Shown here: positions 35,375 through 45,442 of the stretch, in pieces
Position numbering within the stretch: the stretch's first letter is position 1
Layout: the number at the start of each line of letters is the position of its first letter
Source of the DNA: Streptomyces sp. RKAG293
Lineage (GTDB): Bacteria > Actinomycetota > Actinomycetes > Streptomycetales > Streptomycetaceae
Direction of reading: 5' to 3'
Assembly: GCF_023701745.1 (NCBI RefSeq)
Contig: NZ_JAJOZB010000001.1
Span: 4,222,501 to 4,286,500 of the forward strand
DNA length: 64,000 nt
Made by a program: the position numbers and the translations under genes
The notes under the pieces: generated by a model
What the model saw: only the letters and a program-made list of their open reading frames with translations
Database searches by the model: none
What the model was told of the DNA's origin: nothing

Positions 35375-37447
35375 TCAGCTGTCGGTACCGCTGCCCGAGT
35401 CCTCGGGAAGCTCCACCGTTTCGGTGGCCTTCTCGATGGCCGGGGTGGCGGTGCTGCTGCCGTTGGCGGACTGGCTGCCGTTGGTGAGCGCCAGCTCCTT
35501 CGGCGAGAGCACCGGCGGGCGGGTCGACGGCGTACGCCGCGAGGACCCGGTCCACGCCGGACGCGGCGGGCGCCTGACGATGGCCTTGAAGATCTCGGCG
35601 ATCTCCTCCTTGTTCAGCGTCTCCCTCTCCAGGAGCGCCAGAACCAGGTTGTCGAGAACGTCGCGGTTCTCGACCAGGATCTCCCACGCCTCGTTGTGCG
35701 CGGTCTCGATGAGCTTCTTGACCTCTTCGTCGACCAGCCCGGCGACCTCTTCCGAGTAGTCGCGCTGGTGACCCATGTCACGGCCCAGGAACGGCTCCGC
35801 GTTGTCCGAGCCGAACTTGATCGCGCCGAGCCGCTCGGTCATCCCGTACTGGGTGACCATCGCGCGCGCCGTCGCGGTCGCCTTCTCGATGTCGTTCGAA
35901 GCGCCGGTGGTCGGGTCGTGGAAGACCAGTTCCTCCGCCGCCCGGCCGCCCATCATGTAGGCGAGCTGGTCGAGCATCTCGTTGCGGGTCGTCGAGTACT
36001 TGTCCTCGTCCGGCAGGACCATCGTGTAACCGAGGGCCCGGCCGCGGGAGAGGATCGTGATCTTGTGCACCGGGTCGCTGTTCGGAGAAGCCGCGGCGAC
36101 CAGGGCGTGTCCGCCCTCGTGGTACGCGGTGATCTTCTTCTCCTTCTCGGACATGATCCGGGTCCGCTTCTGCGGTCCGGCCACGACCCGGTCGATCGCC
36201 TCGTCGAGGGTCTCGTTGTCGAGCAGCTTGCGGTCCCCGCGGGCCGTCAGGAGCGCGGCCTCGTTGAGCACGTTCGCCAGGTCCGCGCCGGTGAAACCGG
36301 GGGTGCGGCGAGCGACGGCCCGGAGGTCGACGTTCGGAGCGACCGGCTTGCCCTTGGCGTGGACGTTGAGGATCTCCAGCCGGCCCATGAGGTCGGGGCG
36401 GTCCACGGCGATCTGCCGGTCGAAGCGGCCCGGGCGCAGCAGCGCCGGGTCCAGGATGTCCGGCCGGTTCGTGGCGGCGATCAGGATGACGCCGCCCTTC
36501 ACGTCGAAGCCGTCCATCTCGACGAGCAGCTGGTTGAGCGTCTGCTCGCGCTCGTCGTGACCGCCGCCCATACCGGCACCGCGGTGCCGGCCGACGGCGT
36601 CGATCTCGTCGACGAAGACGATCGCCGGAGCGTTCGCCTTGGCCTGCTCGAACAGGTCACGGACACGCGAGGCGCCGACACCCACGAACATCTCGACGAA
36701 GTCGGAGCCGGAGATCGAGTAGAACGGCACGCCGGCCTCACCCGCGACGGCGCGGGCCAGCAGGGTCTTACCGGTACCGGGCGGCCCGTAGAGCAGCACG
36801 CCCTTGGGGATCTTGGCGCCGACGGCCTGGAACTTCGCCGGCTCCTGCAGGAACTCCTTGATCTCGTGGAGTTCCTCGACCGCCTCGTCCGCCCCGGCCA
36901 CATCCGCGAACGTGGTCTTGGGGGTGTCCTTGGTGATCAGCTTGGCCTTGGACTTCCCGAACTGCATGACGCGGGATCCGCCGCCCTGCATCTGGTTCAT
37001 CAGGAAGAGGAAGACCACGACGATCAGCACGAACGGCAGCAGCGACAGCAGAATGCTGACGAACGCGTTCTGCTTGGACGGCGAGACGGTGTAGCCGTCG
37101 GGCAGGGTGCCCGTGCTCGTGTCGCCGTCGACCTTCTTCTGGAGATCAGCCGCGATGGCGGTGCTCTGGTCGGCGCTGACGTAGCTCGCCTTGAGCTTGG
37201 TGCCCAGGTCCTTACCGCCGACCTTGGCACCGTCGACGAGCTCGACCTTGATCATCTGCTCGTCGCCGGTGGTGATCTCCGCCGACTTGAGAATGTTGTC
37301 CTTGCTGTGGATCGCTTGCACGACCTGGCCGGTGTCCACCGTCTTGTAGCCGCCGGAGGAGCCGACGACCTGCATGAGGACGACCACGGCGATGACAGCC
37401 AGCACGATCCACATGACTGGCCCACGGAAATAGCGCTTGACGTCCAT
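35375..37447 (-). CDS. ftsH: ATP-dependent zinc metalloprotease FtsH
   Basis: FtsH is a membrane AAA+ protease that degrades misfolded membrane and some cytosolic proteins. The 690-residue protein has two membrane helices ([36 protein letters not shown]), Walker A GPPGTGKT, Walker B IVFVDEID, the second region of homology [17 protein letters not shown], and zinc-site HEGGH. The C-terminus is a Ser/Thr-rich tail. Start ATG 37447 ([13 protein letters not shown]) is the conserved Streptomyces start; the frame to 37516 is not used. Confidence 0.97.
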   Translation of the reverse strand: MDVKRYFRGPVMWIVLAVIAVVVLMQVVGSSGGYKTVDTGQVVQAIHSKDNILKSAEITTGDEQMIKVELVDGAKVGGKDLGTKLKASYVSADQSTAIAADLQKKVDGDTSTGTLPDGYTVSPSKQNAFVSILLSLLPFVLIVVVFLFLMNQMQGGGSRVMQFGKSKAKLITKDTPKTTFADVAGADEAVEELHEIKEFLQEPAKFQAVGAKIPKGVLLYGPPGTGKTLLARAVAGEAGVPFYSISGSDFVEMFVGVGASRVRDLFEQAKANAPAIVFVDEIDAVGRHRGAGMGGGHDEREQTLNQLLVEMDGFDVKGGVILIAATNRPDILDPALLRPGRFDRQIAVDRPDLMGRLEILNVHAKGKPVAPNVDLRAVARRTPGFTGADLANVLNEAALLTARGDRKLLDNETLDEAIDRVVAGPQKRTRIMSEKEKKITAYHEGGHALVAAASPNSDPVHKITILSRGRALGYTMVLPDEDKYSTTRNEMLDQLAYMMGGRAAEELVFHDPTTGASNDIEKATATARAMVTQYGMTERLGAIKFGSDNAEPFLGRDMGHQRDYSEEVAGLVDEEVKKLIETAHNEAWEILVENRDVLDNLVLALLERETLNKEEIAEIFKAIVRRPPRPAWTGSSRRTPSTRPPVLSPKELALTNGSQSANGSSTATPAIEKATETVELPEDSGSGTDS

Positions 37448-37686
37448 CCATGCGGGGCGCGGACGCCCCGTCCCTCCTGCCACAGTGAGGCAGCGCGGCT
37501 CGATGGCCGCGCGCACATCCGGTGTATGACCCGACCTTCGGACGGTACCTCAGCATTGTCCACCGAGGCGGCCGCCAACCGTTAACAATCCCGGCTTCCC
37601 CTGCTCCAACGGCGGGAAACGGTGCGGGGTTCCCCGTTGTCGGCACGGGCTGCGCCGAACGGGGACATCCTCGGACGAACGGGGCG

Positions 37687-38241
37687 TCAGCCGCCGTATA
37701 CGTGCGGGGCGAGTGTTCCGACAAATGGGAGATTGCGGTACTTCTCGTTGAAATCGAGTCCGTAACCGACGACGAATTCATTGGGAATGTCGAAGCCGGT
37801 GTACTTCACATCGATCTCGACCTTGGCCGCCTCGGGCTTGCGCAGCAGCGTGCAGACCTCCAGGGAGGCCGGGCCGCGCGAGCCGAGGTTGCTGATCAGC
37901 CAGGACAGCGTCAGACCGGAGTCGATGATGTCCTCGACGATCAGCACGTCACGGCCGGCGATGTCGGTGTCGAGGTCCTTGAGGATGCGGACGACGCCCG
38001 AGGACTTCGTGCCGGCGCCGTAGGAGGACACCGCCATCCAGTCCATCGTCACGTTGGTGGACAGCGCGCGTGCCAGGTCCGCCATGACCATCACCGCGCC
38101 CTTGAGCACGCCGACGATCAGCAGGTCCTTCCCGGCGTAGTCCTTGTCGATCTTCGCGGCAAGCTCGATCAGCTTGGCGTCGATCTCTTCCTTGGTGATG
38201 AGCACCTTTTCGAGATCGGTGCCCATGTCGTTCTCGTTCAC
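37687..38241 (-). CDS. hpt: Hypoxanthine phosphoribosyltransferase
   Basis: Hpt salvages hypoxanthine and guanine to IMP and GMP with PRPP. The 184-residue protein has the PRPP loop [14 protein letters not shown] and the pyrophosphate loop [20 protein letters not shown]. The start is GTG 38241, or the in-frame ATG 38226. It lies 20 bp after tilS on the same strand, so they are probably one operon. Confidence 0.96.
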   Translation of the reverse strand: MNENDMGTDLEKVLITKEEIDAKLIELAAKIDKDYAGKDLLIVGVLKGAVMVMADLARALSTNVTMDWMAVSSYGAGTKSSGVVRILKDLDTDIAGRDVLIVEDIIDSGLTLSWLISNLGSRGPASLEVCTLLRKPEAAKVEIDVKYTGFDIPNEFVVGYGLDFNEKYRNLPFVGTLAPHVYGG

Positions 38242-38261
38242 CTGTTTTGGTTCCTCAAGGT

Positions 38262-39257
38262 CTACGACGGTGAGAAGAACAGTCTGCCATTGCGCCGACG
38301 GGCCTCGACGCCGCCCGGCAGGTTGAGACCTTTCTGCCCCCGCCAGTCGGTGACCAGCCGGTCGACCTCCTCGATATGGCGGGCGAACAGGAATCCGGGC
38401 GGGGAACCGGCGGCGATGACCGCACGGCGCAGGATCCGGCGGCGGACGGCGGCCGGCAGGACGTACAGCCGGTCCGCGTCCAGGGCGCCGTCGCCGTCGG
38501 CAACATCACGTTCCGCGGTGGCCGCCCACTGGTCCAGGGCGTCGGCGTCGTCACGGGAGAGCTGGGCGGTGCGGGCCAGTGCCTCGATGACGCCCTTGCC
38601 GAGGGACTTCTCCAGCACCGGCAGCGCCTCGTGGCGGACCCGGGAGCGGGTGTACGCCGGGTCGTGGTTGTGCGGGTCCTCCCACACGTCGATGCCCTGG
38701 GCCAGGCAGCCCTTGCGGACGGTGTCCCGGTCGAGGAGCAGGAACGGGCGGCGGTAGCGGCCGCCGGCGCCCGACACGGCGGCCATCCCGGACAGCGAGC
38801 GGGTGCCGGAGCCGCGGGCGAGGCCGAGCAGCACCGTTTCCGCCTGGTCGTCACGGGTGTGGCCGAGCAGGACGGCGGCGGCGCCGCGGGCGTCGGCGGT
38901 GGCGTCCAGCGCGCCGTAGCGGGCGTCACGGGCGGCGGCTTCGGGTCCGCCCTGGCGGCCGACGGTGACACCGACGGCGTCCACGGGGTCGAGCCCGAGG
39001 CCGCGCAGGCGCGCGGCGACTTCGAGGGCCCGGCCGGTCGAGCCGGGCTGCAGCCCGTGGTCGACGGTGACGGCCCCGGCGCGCACGCCGAGCTTGGGGG
39101 CCTCGAACGCGAGAGCCGCGGCGAGCGCCATGGAGTCGGCGCCTCCGCTGCAGGCGGCGAGGACGAGCGGGTTGGGGGCGGGGGTGGCGATGAGGACGTC
39201 GTGAAGTACGCGGCGGACCGCCAGGCGTATCGCGGCGACCGTGGGGTGGGGACCCAT
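38262..39257 (-). CDS. tilS: tRNA(Ile)-lysidine synthetase
   Basis: TilS changes C34 of the tRNA-Ile CAU anticodon to lysidine so that it reads AUA. The 331-residue protein shows the PP-loop [42 protein letters not shown] and [15 protein letters not shown] 39257 follows AGGAGGGAACCGGAC, a strong SD. It precedes hpt, and then ftsH, the usual bacterial order. Confidence 0.96.
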   Translation of the reverse strand: MGPHPTVAAIRLAVRRVLHDVLIATPAPNPLVLAACSGGADSMALAAALAFEAPKLGVRAGAVTVDHGLQPGSTGRALEVAARLRGLGLDPVDAVGVTVGRQGGPEAAARDARYGALDATADARGAAAVLLGHTRDDQAETVLLGLARGSGTRSLSGMAAVSGAGGRYRRPFLLLDRDTVRKGCLAQGIDVWEDPHNHDPAYTRSRVRHEALPVLEKSLGKGVIEALARTAQLSRDDADALDQWAATAERDVADGDGALDADRLYVLPAAVRRRILRRAVIAAGSPPGFLFARHIEEVDRLVTDWRGQKGLNLPGGVEARRRNGRLFFSPS

Positions 39258-39401
39258 GTCCGGTTCCCTCCTATGGAGGCTGTGAGGGTGATAACGCAAA
39301 GTAGCTAGATGGTGACAGAAGCTGGGGCAGTACCCGAGCATCGCACGCCTTACCCTGCGCTTACGGTCCCTCGGACGGGTGAACCGGGAGGCGTCGGGTG
39401 G

Positions 39402-40562
39402 TCACGAATCGCTACGGCGGTGCACCCTTGCGACCCAGTCCGCCGGTTTGGCGATCTCCGACTTCGTCGGGAGCGTGTTGGGCGACGTCCAGACGCGGTT
39501 GAAGCCGTCCATGCCCACTTCGTCCACGACGGCGCGCACGAAACGCTCGCCGTCCTTGTACTGGCGCAGCTTCGCGTCCAGCCCCAGCACCTTGCGCAGC
39601 ACCTGGTCCATGCGGCCCGCGCCGCTGGCGCGGCGCTGCTGGAACTTCTCCCGGATCTCGGCGACGGACGCCACGACGTCGGGGCCGACGCCGTCCATCA
39701 CGTAGTCCGCGTGGCCCTCGAGCAGCGACATGACGGCGGTCAGCCGGGCGAGGATCTCCCGCTGGGCGGGGGTCTGGACGAGATCGACGAGGCTGCGGCC
39801 CTCGTCGGCCTCGTCCTCCTCCTTCGCGCCGCCACCGGCGGCGAAGGACTGGGCGGCCTCCCGGAAGCGGTCGATGACGGTGGAGGCGTCCATCTCGGTC
39901 TCGCCGAGGAAGGATTGGATCTCGCCCTCGATGTGGTCGCGCAGCCACGGCACGGCGGTGAACTGCGTGCGGTGCGTCTCCTCGTGCAGGCACACCCACA
40001 GCCGGAAGTCGTGCGGGTCCACGTCGAGTTCCCGCTCGACGTGCACGATGTTCGGCGCGACGAGCAGCAGGCGGCCCGCGCGGGGCTCCCCCGGGCCGGG
40101 GACGACGGGGCCGGCCGGCAGCTCGCGGGTGGCCGGGGCGAAGGTCTCGTACTGGCCGAGCACCCGGGACGCCAGGAACGACAGCAGCATCCCGACCTCG
40201 ACGCCGGTCACCTTGCCGCCGACCGTGCCCAGCGCCATGCCGCCGATGCCGCCGGGGCGGCGGTCCTGCATCTTGCCCAGCAGCGGCTTGAGGATCTCCC
40301 GGAAGCCGGCGACGTTCGCCTTCACCCAGCCGACCCGGTCCACGATCAGCACCGGCGTGCCGTTCGTCTGGGCTTCGGCGTCCCCGTACATGCGGGTGAA
40401 CGCGCGCACGTGTTCCTCCGAGGAGCGCGCGTGCTTGCGCAACTCGGCCACGATCGCCCGCGCCTCGTCCCCGCTGACCTCAGGTCCCGGCCGCATCAAC
40501 CGCTGTGCGGTCGCCACTGCGAGATTCCAGTCGACCATCTCGGCACCACCGATGCTCGTCAT
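39402..40562 (-). CDS. Zinc-dependent metalloprotease/DUF2342-type putative hydrolase
   Basis: This 386-residue protein has an HExxH zinc-binding motif in VCLHEETHRTQF and a later Glu in LLEGHADYVMD, typical of the actinobacterial DUF2342 family annotated as zinc-dependent metalloprotease or coenzyme F420 biosynthesis-associated. No signal peptide is seen. ATG 40562 has TACCGT six bases upstream on the minus strand and looks leaderless. It lies between dacB and tilS. Substrate unknown. Confidence 0.9.
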   Translation of the reverse strand: MTSIGGAEMVDWNLAVATAQRLMRPGPEVSGDEARAIVAELRKHARSSEEHVRAFTRMYGDAEAQTNGTPVLIVDRVGWVKANVAGFREILKPLLGKMQDRRPGGIGGMALGTVGGKVTGVEVGMLLSFLASRVLGQYETFAPATRELPAGPVVPGPGEPRAGRLLLVAPNIVHVERELDVDPHDFRLWVCLHEETHRTQFTAVPWLRDHIEGEIQSFLGETEMDASTVIDRFREAAQSFAAGGGAKEEDEADEGRSLVDLVQTPAQREILARLTAVMSLLEGHADYVMDGVGPDVVASVAEIREKFQQRRASGAGRMDQVLRKVLGLDAKLRQYKDGERFVRAVVDEVGMDGFNRVWTSPNTLPTKSEIAKPADWVARVHRRSDS

Positions 40563-40662
40563 GCCTTCACGGTACGTTGCCGCTCCCGCTTTGGGGGTCG
40601 GATAACGCCCGGGGTCCGGAGGCGCGGCCGGGACGGGGGCTGAGAAGGGGCTGAGGCGGGGC

Positions 40663-42069
40663 TCAGCAGCCGCAGGCGGCGAGGGCGGACGCCAGCCGGT
40701 CCAGGGCGGATTGGGCCGCTGTCGCGGACGTGGTGCCCTGGGTGAGGAACGCGAAGGTGAGCAGCCGGCCGTCGGCGGCGACGACGGTGCCGGTGATGGC
40801 GTTGACGCCGGTGAGGGTGCCGGTCTTGGCGCGGATCAGGCCGGCTCCGGAGGCGGGGCCGCCGCGGAAGCGGTCGGACAGGGTGCCGGAGAAACCGGCG
40901 ACCGGCAGACCGGTGAGGATCGGCCGCAGTTGGGGGTGCCGGGGTGACGCGGCCAGCGCGAGGAGCCGCGCGAGTTGTTCCGCGGACAGCGCGTCGGCAC
41001 GGTTGAGGCCGCTGCCGTCGGTGAACTTCGCCCCGGCCAGCGGCAGGCCGAGCCGGCCCAGCGCCGCGGTGACGGCCTGCTGGGCGCCGCTGAAGCTCGC
41101 GGGCAGGTGCGCGGCGATCGCGGTCTGCCGGGCGAGGGCCTCCGCGATGTCGTTGTCGCTGTTGGTCAGCATCCGTTCGACGAGCGCGGACAGCGGCACG
41201 GACGCGGCCGTGGCGAGCCGCGTGCCGGCCGCGGCGCCGGGTGTGCCGGCGGGGGTGCCCGTCACCTTGATGCCACGCGCCCGGAGCAGCTTCGCAAAGG
41301 TGGTGGCGGTGTCGGCGGCCGGGTCGGTGGAGCGGTCGGCGGGGCCATGGTCGCTCGTGTCGAGGCGCCCCTCGTTGAGCATCAGTGAGGTGACCGGCGC
41401 GATGTTCTCGTTGCGGCCTATCGGATGCTGGACGGGTCCTGAGTAGAGCGAGAGGTCGTAGCCGAGCGACGTGGCGGTGGTGCCGCGCGCGGTGAGGGCA
41501 CGGGCGGTGTCGTCGGCCAGGGTGCGCAGCGCGGCTGCGGTGAGGGTGGGGTCCCCGCCGCCCACGAGCACGGTGGTGTGCGGCCCGGTGGCCAGCACGG
41601 TCGTGGATATTCGGTGGTCGGGGCCGAGGACCGACAGCGCGGCGGCGGCCGTCGCGATCTTTATCGTCGAGGCCGGCACGGACGGGGTCGCGGCGCCGGA
41701 GCCGTACAGCAGCTTGCCGGTGGCCGCGTCGATGACGGCGCCGGTGCGCAGCGGACCGAGGGCCGGGTCGCGCAGCAGCGGGGCGAGCCGGGCCGCAAGC
41801 GCCTGCTGGGTGGGGAGCGTCGCCGGGTCGGTGGCGGGCGCGGTGAGCACCCTGGCGGCGGGCGGGGCCGCGGCCTCGGCGGCCGGCCCCGGGCGGGACC
41901 CGGGGACGGTGCGGCCGTCCGGCTGGTGACCCCGGGAGGCGGCCGCCGCCCGCTCCGCCGTACGCTGGCCCGACTCCCACGGTCCGGCCACGGCCACCGC
42001 CGCGAAGGAAACGGTCAGTCCGACTGCGGCCGACCCCGCCACTACCTGCCATGTTCTGGCGTCCGGCAC
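40663..42069 (-). CDS. dacB: D-alanyl-D-alanine carboxypeptidase/endopeptidase, PBP4 type
   Basis: This 468-residue peptidoglycan peptidase trims or cleaves stem peptides outside the membrane. A signal anchor (VVAGSAAVGLTVSFAAVAVAG) leads to the penicillin-binding fold with STIK (PASTIKIATAAAAL), SDN (LTNSDNDIAEALAR) and KTG (IRAKTGTLTGVNA). GTG 42069 (MPDARTWQ) places the anchor near the N-terminus; a GTG at 42114 would extend it by 15 residues. It ends in CGC. It is divergent from ppa. Confidence 0.93.
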   Translation of the reverse strand: MPDARTWQVVAGSAAVGLTVSFAAVAVAGPWESGQRTAERAAAASRGHQPDGRTVPGSRPGPAAEAAAPPAARVLTAPATDPATLPTQQALAARLAPLLRDPALGPLRTGAVIDAATGKLLYGSGAATPSVPASTIKIATAAAALSVLGPDHRISTTVLATGPHTTVLVGGGDPTLTAAALRTLADDTARALTARGTTATSLGYDLSLYSGPVQHPIGRNENIAPVTSLMLNEGRLDTSDHGPADRSTDPAADTATTFAKLLRARGIKVTGTPAGTPGAAAGTRLATAASVPLSALVERMLTNSDNDIAEALARQTAIAAHLPASFSGAQQAVTAALGRLGLPLAGAKFTDGSGLNRADALSAEQLARLLALAASPRHPQLRPILTGLPVAGFSGTLSDRFRGGPASGAGLIRAKTGTLTGVNAITGTVVAADGRLLTFAFLTQGTTSATAAQSALDRLASALAACGC

Positions 42070-42156
42070 CCCCGACCAGCCCCTTTCGCGACCACACACC
42101 TGCGTGGGAGACACTTAACCACCAGAAGTATGTGCTGATCATGGAGGAGTAGGGCC

Positions 42157-42660
42157 TTGGAGTTCGACGTCACGATCGAGATCCCGAAGGGTTCCCGGAA
42201 CAAGTACGAGGTGGACCACGAGACCGGTCGTATCCGCTTGGACCGCCGGCTCTTCACCTCGACCAGTTACCCGGCCGACTACGGCTTTGTCGAGAACACC
42301 CTCGGCGAGGACGGCGACCCGCTGGACGCGCTGGTCATCCTCGATGAGCCGACGTTCCCCGGCTGCCTCATCAAGTGCCGCGCCGTCGGTATGTTCCGTA
42401 TGACCGACGAGGCGGGCGGCGATGACAAGCTGCTGTGCGTGCCGGCGTCCGACCCGCGTGTGGAGCACCTGCGTGACATCCATCACGTGTCGGAGTTCGA
42501 CCGCCTGGAGATCCAGCACTTCTTCGAGGTCTACAAGGACCTGGAGCCCGGCAAGTCCGTCGAGGGCGCCAACTGGGTCGGCCGCATCGAGGCCGAGGCC
42601 GAGATCGAGGCGTCGTACAAGCGCCTGAAGGACTCGGGTCAGACCTTCCACAGCCACTGA
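42157..42660 (+). CDS. ppa: Inorganic pyrophosphatase
   Basis: Ppa hydrolyses pyrophosphate and pulls biosynthetic reactions forward. The 167-residue family I enzyme has [20 protein letters not shown] with the metal-binding Asp residues and [12 protein letters not shown]. The start codon is TTG 42157, unusual but set by GGAGGAG seven bases upstream and by the conserved first residues [19 protein letters not shown]. Confidence 0.97.
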   Translation: MEFDVTIEIPKGSRNKYEVDHETGRIRLDRRLFTSTSYPADYGFVENTLGEDGDPLDALVILDEPTFPGCLIKCRAVGMFRMTDEAGGDDKLLCVPASDPRVEHLRDIHHVSEFDRLEIQHFFEVYKDLEPGKSVEGANWVGRIEAEAEIEASYKRLKDSGQTFHSH

Positions 42661-42676
42661 CACGCAGACCTGCCGG

Positions 42677-42711
42677 ACGCCGGGCGGGCCCTTCACGGGC
42701 CGGCCCGGCGT
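42677..42711. terminator. Bidirectional terminator after ppa
   Basis: ACGCCGGGCGGGCCC (42677-42691) pairs with GGGCCGGCCCGGCGT (42697-42711), 14 of 15 positions matching, between the convergent ppa and ThrE-like genes. Confidence 0.85.
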
Positions 42712-42730
42712 TCGCGCGTTCCACCGCCGC

Positions 42731-44407
42731 TCAGAAGCCCCTGGTGCGCTTGGCCGCGCGGCGCCGGGCCGGGTCGGCGGAGCCCGGGGTCTTGAGGAAC
42801 ATGCGGGCGATCTCCCCGCCGAGGTTCACACCGATGGCGACGGCGAGCGCGAGCGCCGCGGCCTTCGTCAGGGAGGCGAACCCCTCGGCCGTGTGGTTCT
42901 GGGTGAAGGCGAGCAGCCCGAAGTACGTCGCGGAGCCGGGCAGCAGCGGGCCGATCGCGGCCGTGACGTACGGCAGGACCGACGCGTACCGGTAGCGGGC
43001 CATCAGCTGGCCGAAGAGGCCGACCAGGCCCGCGGCGGCCGCGGTGGCGACGACCGGGTTGGCGCCGAGCTGCTGGTGGAGCACCCCGTAGACCGTCCAG
43101 GCGACACCGCCGTTGAGCATGGCGAGCAGCAGCACACCGCGCTCGCACTGCAGCAGCACCGCGAAGGCCAGGGTGAGGGACATCGCGGACAGCAGCTGCA
43201 CCCAGGGGTGGTCGTAGGCGCGCAGCGCCTGCTCCGGGTCGAAGTCGGCGCCCAGCCGCACTCCCGCGTAGAGCACGATCGTCACGCCGAAGACGATGCC
43301 GACGACGAGGTACATGACCTCCAGCAGGCGCGCGGACGCGGTGATGTAGAACCCCGTCAGGCCGTCCTGGACACCGGCCACCAGGGCCCGTCCCGGCAGC
43401 AGCGTGAAGAGTCCACCGGTGATCACCGCGGACGCCTGGAGGTCGGTGGCGCCCGGCAGGTGGTCGGCGTAGAGGTTGACGACGATGCCCATCGCGGCGG
43501 CCGGCATCGCGGCGGCGGCGAACTGGTAGAACTCCGGCAGCCCGCGCCCGGCGCACAGCCAGGCCAGCCGGTCGCCGAGCATCGCGGCCAGCGCCGCCGC
43601 GAAGAAGATCAGCGGACCACCGCCGACCAGGATGCTCGCCGAGCCGGCCAGCAGCCCGGCGGCGCCGGTGAGCACCCAGCCGCTGTACGGGTGCCGGTTG
43701 CGGCGGATGGTGGCGAGCCGGCCGTAGGAGTCCTCCAGCGTCGCCTCGTGCGCGGTGATGTCGTCCACGAGCTGGAAGACGGCCGCCAGCCGTGTGTAGT
43801 CGGTGCCCCGGCGGCGCACGGTGCGGCTCGCGCTGACCGGCGGCTCGACGAGGGACGGCTGGTACGAGATGCCCAGCAGCGTGAACGTGACGGTGGGTTC
43901 CACGCGGGCCAGGCCGTAGGCGTGCGCGACGCCGAACATCGCCGCTTCGACGTCCTCCGCGCCCTCGCCGCCGGCGAGCAGCAGCTCGCCGATACGCAGG
44001 GTGAGGTCGAGCACGCGGGGCACCGGCGGGCCGGCCTCCGGCTTGTCCGCGGGCAGCTCGGGCACCGGACGCTCGGTGACGGGCATCCGGACCAGCTCGC
44101 GCATCCGGTCCTGCCAGGGGACGACGCCCTTGGTGAGCCGTATGACGGGGATCCCGTCGGGGGGCGTGAACGCGTTCCCCGCTCCGCTGGTGCCGGCGCC
44201 GTAGGCGGCGGAGGAGGCGGAGGAGGCGGGCGCGGTGAAGGCGGAACCCTCCGCCTCGGGCCCGGCCGGCAGCTCCACCCCGGTCGGCGCGGCGAACTCC
44301 GAGGTCGTCGAACTGTCGGATTCCGGGGCAGGCGGCAGCGGTACGCCCACGGGCGGGGTGAACTCCGACCGCGATTCGTCCGAGTCCGGCTTCTCTTCGT
44401 CCGACAC
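42731..44407 (-). CDS. Threonine/serine exporter family protein (ThrE/DUF1212 type)
   Basis: This 558-residue protein starts with a Ser/Pro-rich, partly repetitive tail of about 90 residues (EFTPPVGVPLPPAPE then EFAAPTGVELPAGPE). The ThrE domain follows: a helical, hydrolase-like cytoplasmic part (LTLRIGELLLAGGEGAEDVE) and about ten membrane helices. Corynebacterial ThrE exports threonine and serine; the substrate here is unproven. GTG 44407 has GGAGGT eleven bases upstream. Two near-identical N-terminal motifs suggest a duplicated linker. Confidence 0.9.
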   Translation of the reverse strand: MSDEEKPDSDESRSEFTPPVGVPLPPAPESDSSTTSEFAAPTGVELPAGPEAEGSAFTAPASSASSAAYGAGTSGAGNAFTPPDGIPVIRLTKGVVPWQDRMRELVRMPVTERPVPELPADKPEAGPPVPRVLDLTLRIGELLLAGGEGAEDVEAAMFGVAHAYGLARVEPTVTFTLLGISYQPSLVEPPVSASRTVRRRGTDYTRLAAVFQLVDDITAHEATLEDSYGRLATIRRNRHPYSGWVLTGAAGLLAGSASILVGGGPLIFFAAALAAMLGDRLAWLCAGRGLPEFYQFAAAAMPAAAMGIVVNLYADHLPGATDLQASAVITGGLFTLLPGRALVAGVQDGLTGFYITASARLLEVMYLVVGIVFGVTIVLYAGVRLGADFDPEQALRAYDHPWVQLLSAMSLTLAFAVLLQCERGVLLLAMLNGGVAWTVYGVLHQQLGANPVVATAAAAGLVGLFGQLMARYRYASVLPYVTAAIGPLLPGSATYFGLLAFTQNHTAEGFASLTKAAALALAVAIGVNLGGEIARMFLKTPGSADPARRRAAKRTRGF

Positions 44408-44505
44408 GTTGACCGACCACCTCCGGTGATCAGTGTGCAGGGCGCACGGCACCCACCGCGATTCCCACCCCCCTCACCGCACCGGCGGCGGACGCCGGCC
44501 CTCCG

Positions 44506-45210
44506 CTACTTGGCCCGGTGGCGGCCGCCCCGGCCGGCGGTGCCGACGGGCGGCGGAGGCAGGTCGGCGGGGGGCCGGGGGCCCTCCTTCTTCGACTTCG
44601 CGCGGGCCCGGAGGAACTCGATGGCGATGGGGACGACCGAGACGAGCACGATCGCGACCAGGATGAGCTCGATGTTCTTGTGGACGAACTCGATCTGGCC
44701 GAGCCAGTAGCCGAGGAGGGTGACGCCGCCGCCCCAGAGCGTTCCGCCGATGATGTTGTAGGTGACGAAGGTCCGGTAGTTCATGCGGCTGACGCCGGCG
44801 ATGATCGGCGTGAACGTGCGGACGATCGGCACGAAGCGGGCCAGCACGATCGACTTCGGACCGTGCTTCTCGAAGAACTCGTGCGCCTTCTCGATGTTCT
44901 CCTGCTTGAAGAGCCGGGAGTCCGGGCGCCGGAAGAGCGAGGGCCCGACCTTGCGGCCGAAGAGGAAGCCGACCTGGTCACCGACGATGGCGGCGACGAT
45001 GATCAGCACCGTCACCAGCCACAGCGGGGTCTTGAGGGTGCCGCCCGCGACCAGGAGTCCGGTCGTGAAGAGGAGCGAGTCCCCGGGCAGGAAGAATCCG
45101 ATCAGCAGGCCCGACTCTGCGAAGACGATCAACAGCACGCCCCACAGGCCGAACGAGTTGATCAGGTGGTCGGGATCGAGCCAGCTGGGGCCCAGGGCGA
45201 TGTTGGTCAC
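44506..45210 (-). CDS. DedA-family membrane protein
   Basis: This 234-residue protein of the DedA/Tvp38 superfamily has the family signature FAESGLLIGFFLPGDSLLF and the re-entrant FVPIVRTFTPIIAGVSRM. Family members are linked to lipid-carrier recycling, including undecaprenyl phosphate, and to envelope stress. It has a charged Pro-rich tail. GTG 45210 has TACTTT six bases upstream and no SD, so it is probably leaderless. The 230-bp gap to the divergent ATPase gene holds promoters only. Confidence 0.92.
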   Translation of the reverse strand: MTNIALGPSWLDPDHLINSFGLWGVLLIVFAESGLLIGFFLPGDSLLFTTGLLVAGGTLKTPLWLVTVLIIVAAIVGDQVGFLFGRKVGPSLFRRPDSRLFKQENIEKAHEFFEKHGPKSIVLARFVPIVRTFTPIIAGVSRMNYRTFVTYNIIGGTLWGGGVTLLGYWLGQIEFVHKNIELILVAIVLVSVVPIAIEFLRARAKSKKEGPRPPADLPPPPVGTAGRGGRHRAK

Positions 45211-45442
45211 CGTTTAAAAGTACCAACCGAATCGTTGCGCCCCCTGTGCGTGACGGCCGGCTCCCGTCCGTGCGGACTCCGTGACGGGTCGGTGAAAGAT
45301 CCGCGACGTAGAGATCGCGCCAACGGTCTTGGCCGAAACGTTCCCCAACGCACGGACGGTGCATTACGTTCTCCGCAACGCCACGCGTGCACCACTGGCA
45401 AGTCTCCTGTCGCAGCATCTGAACCTTCTGGCGGATCCTGTT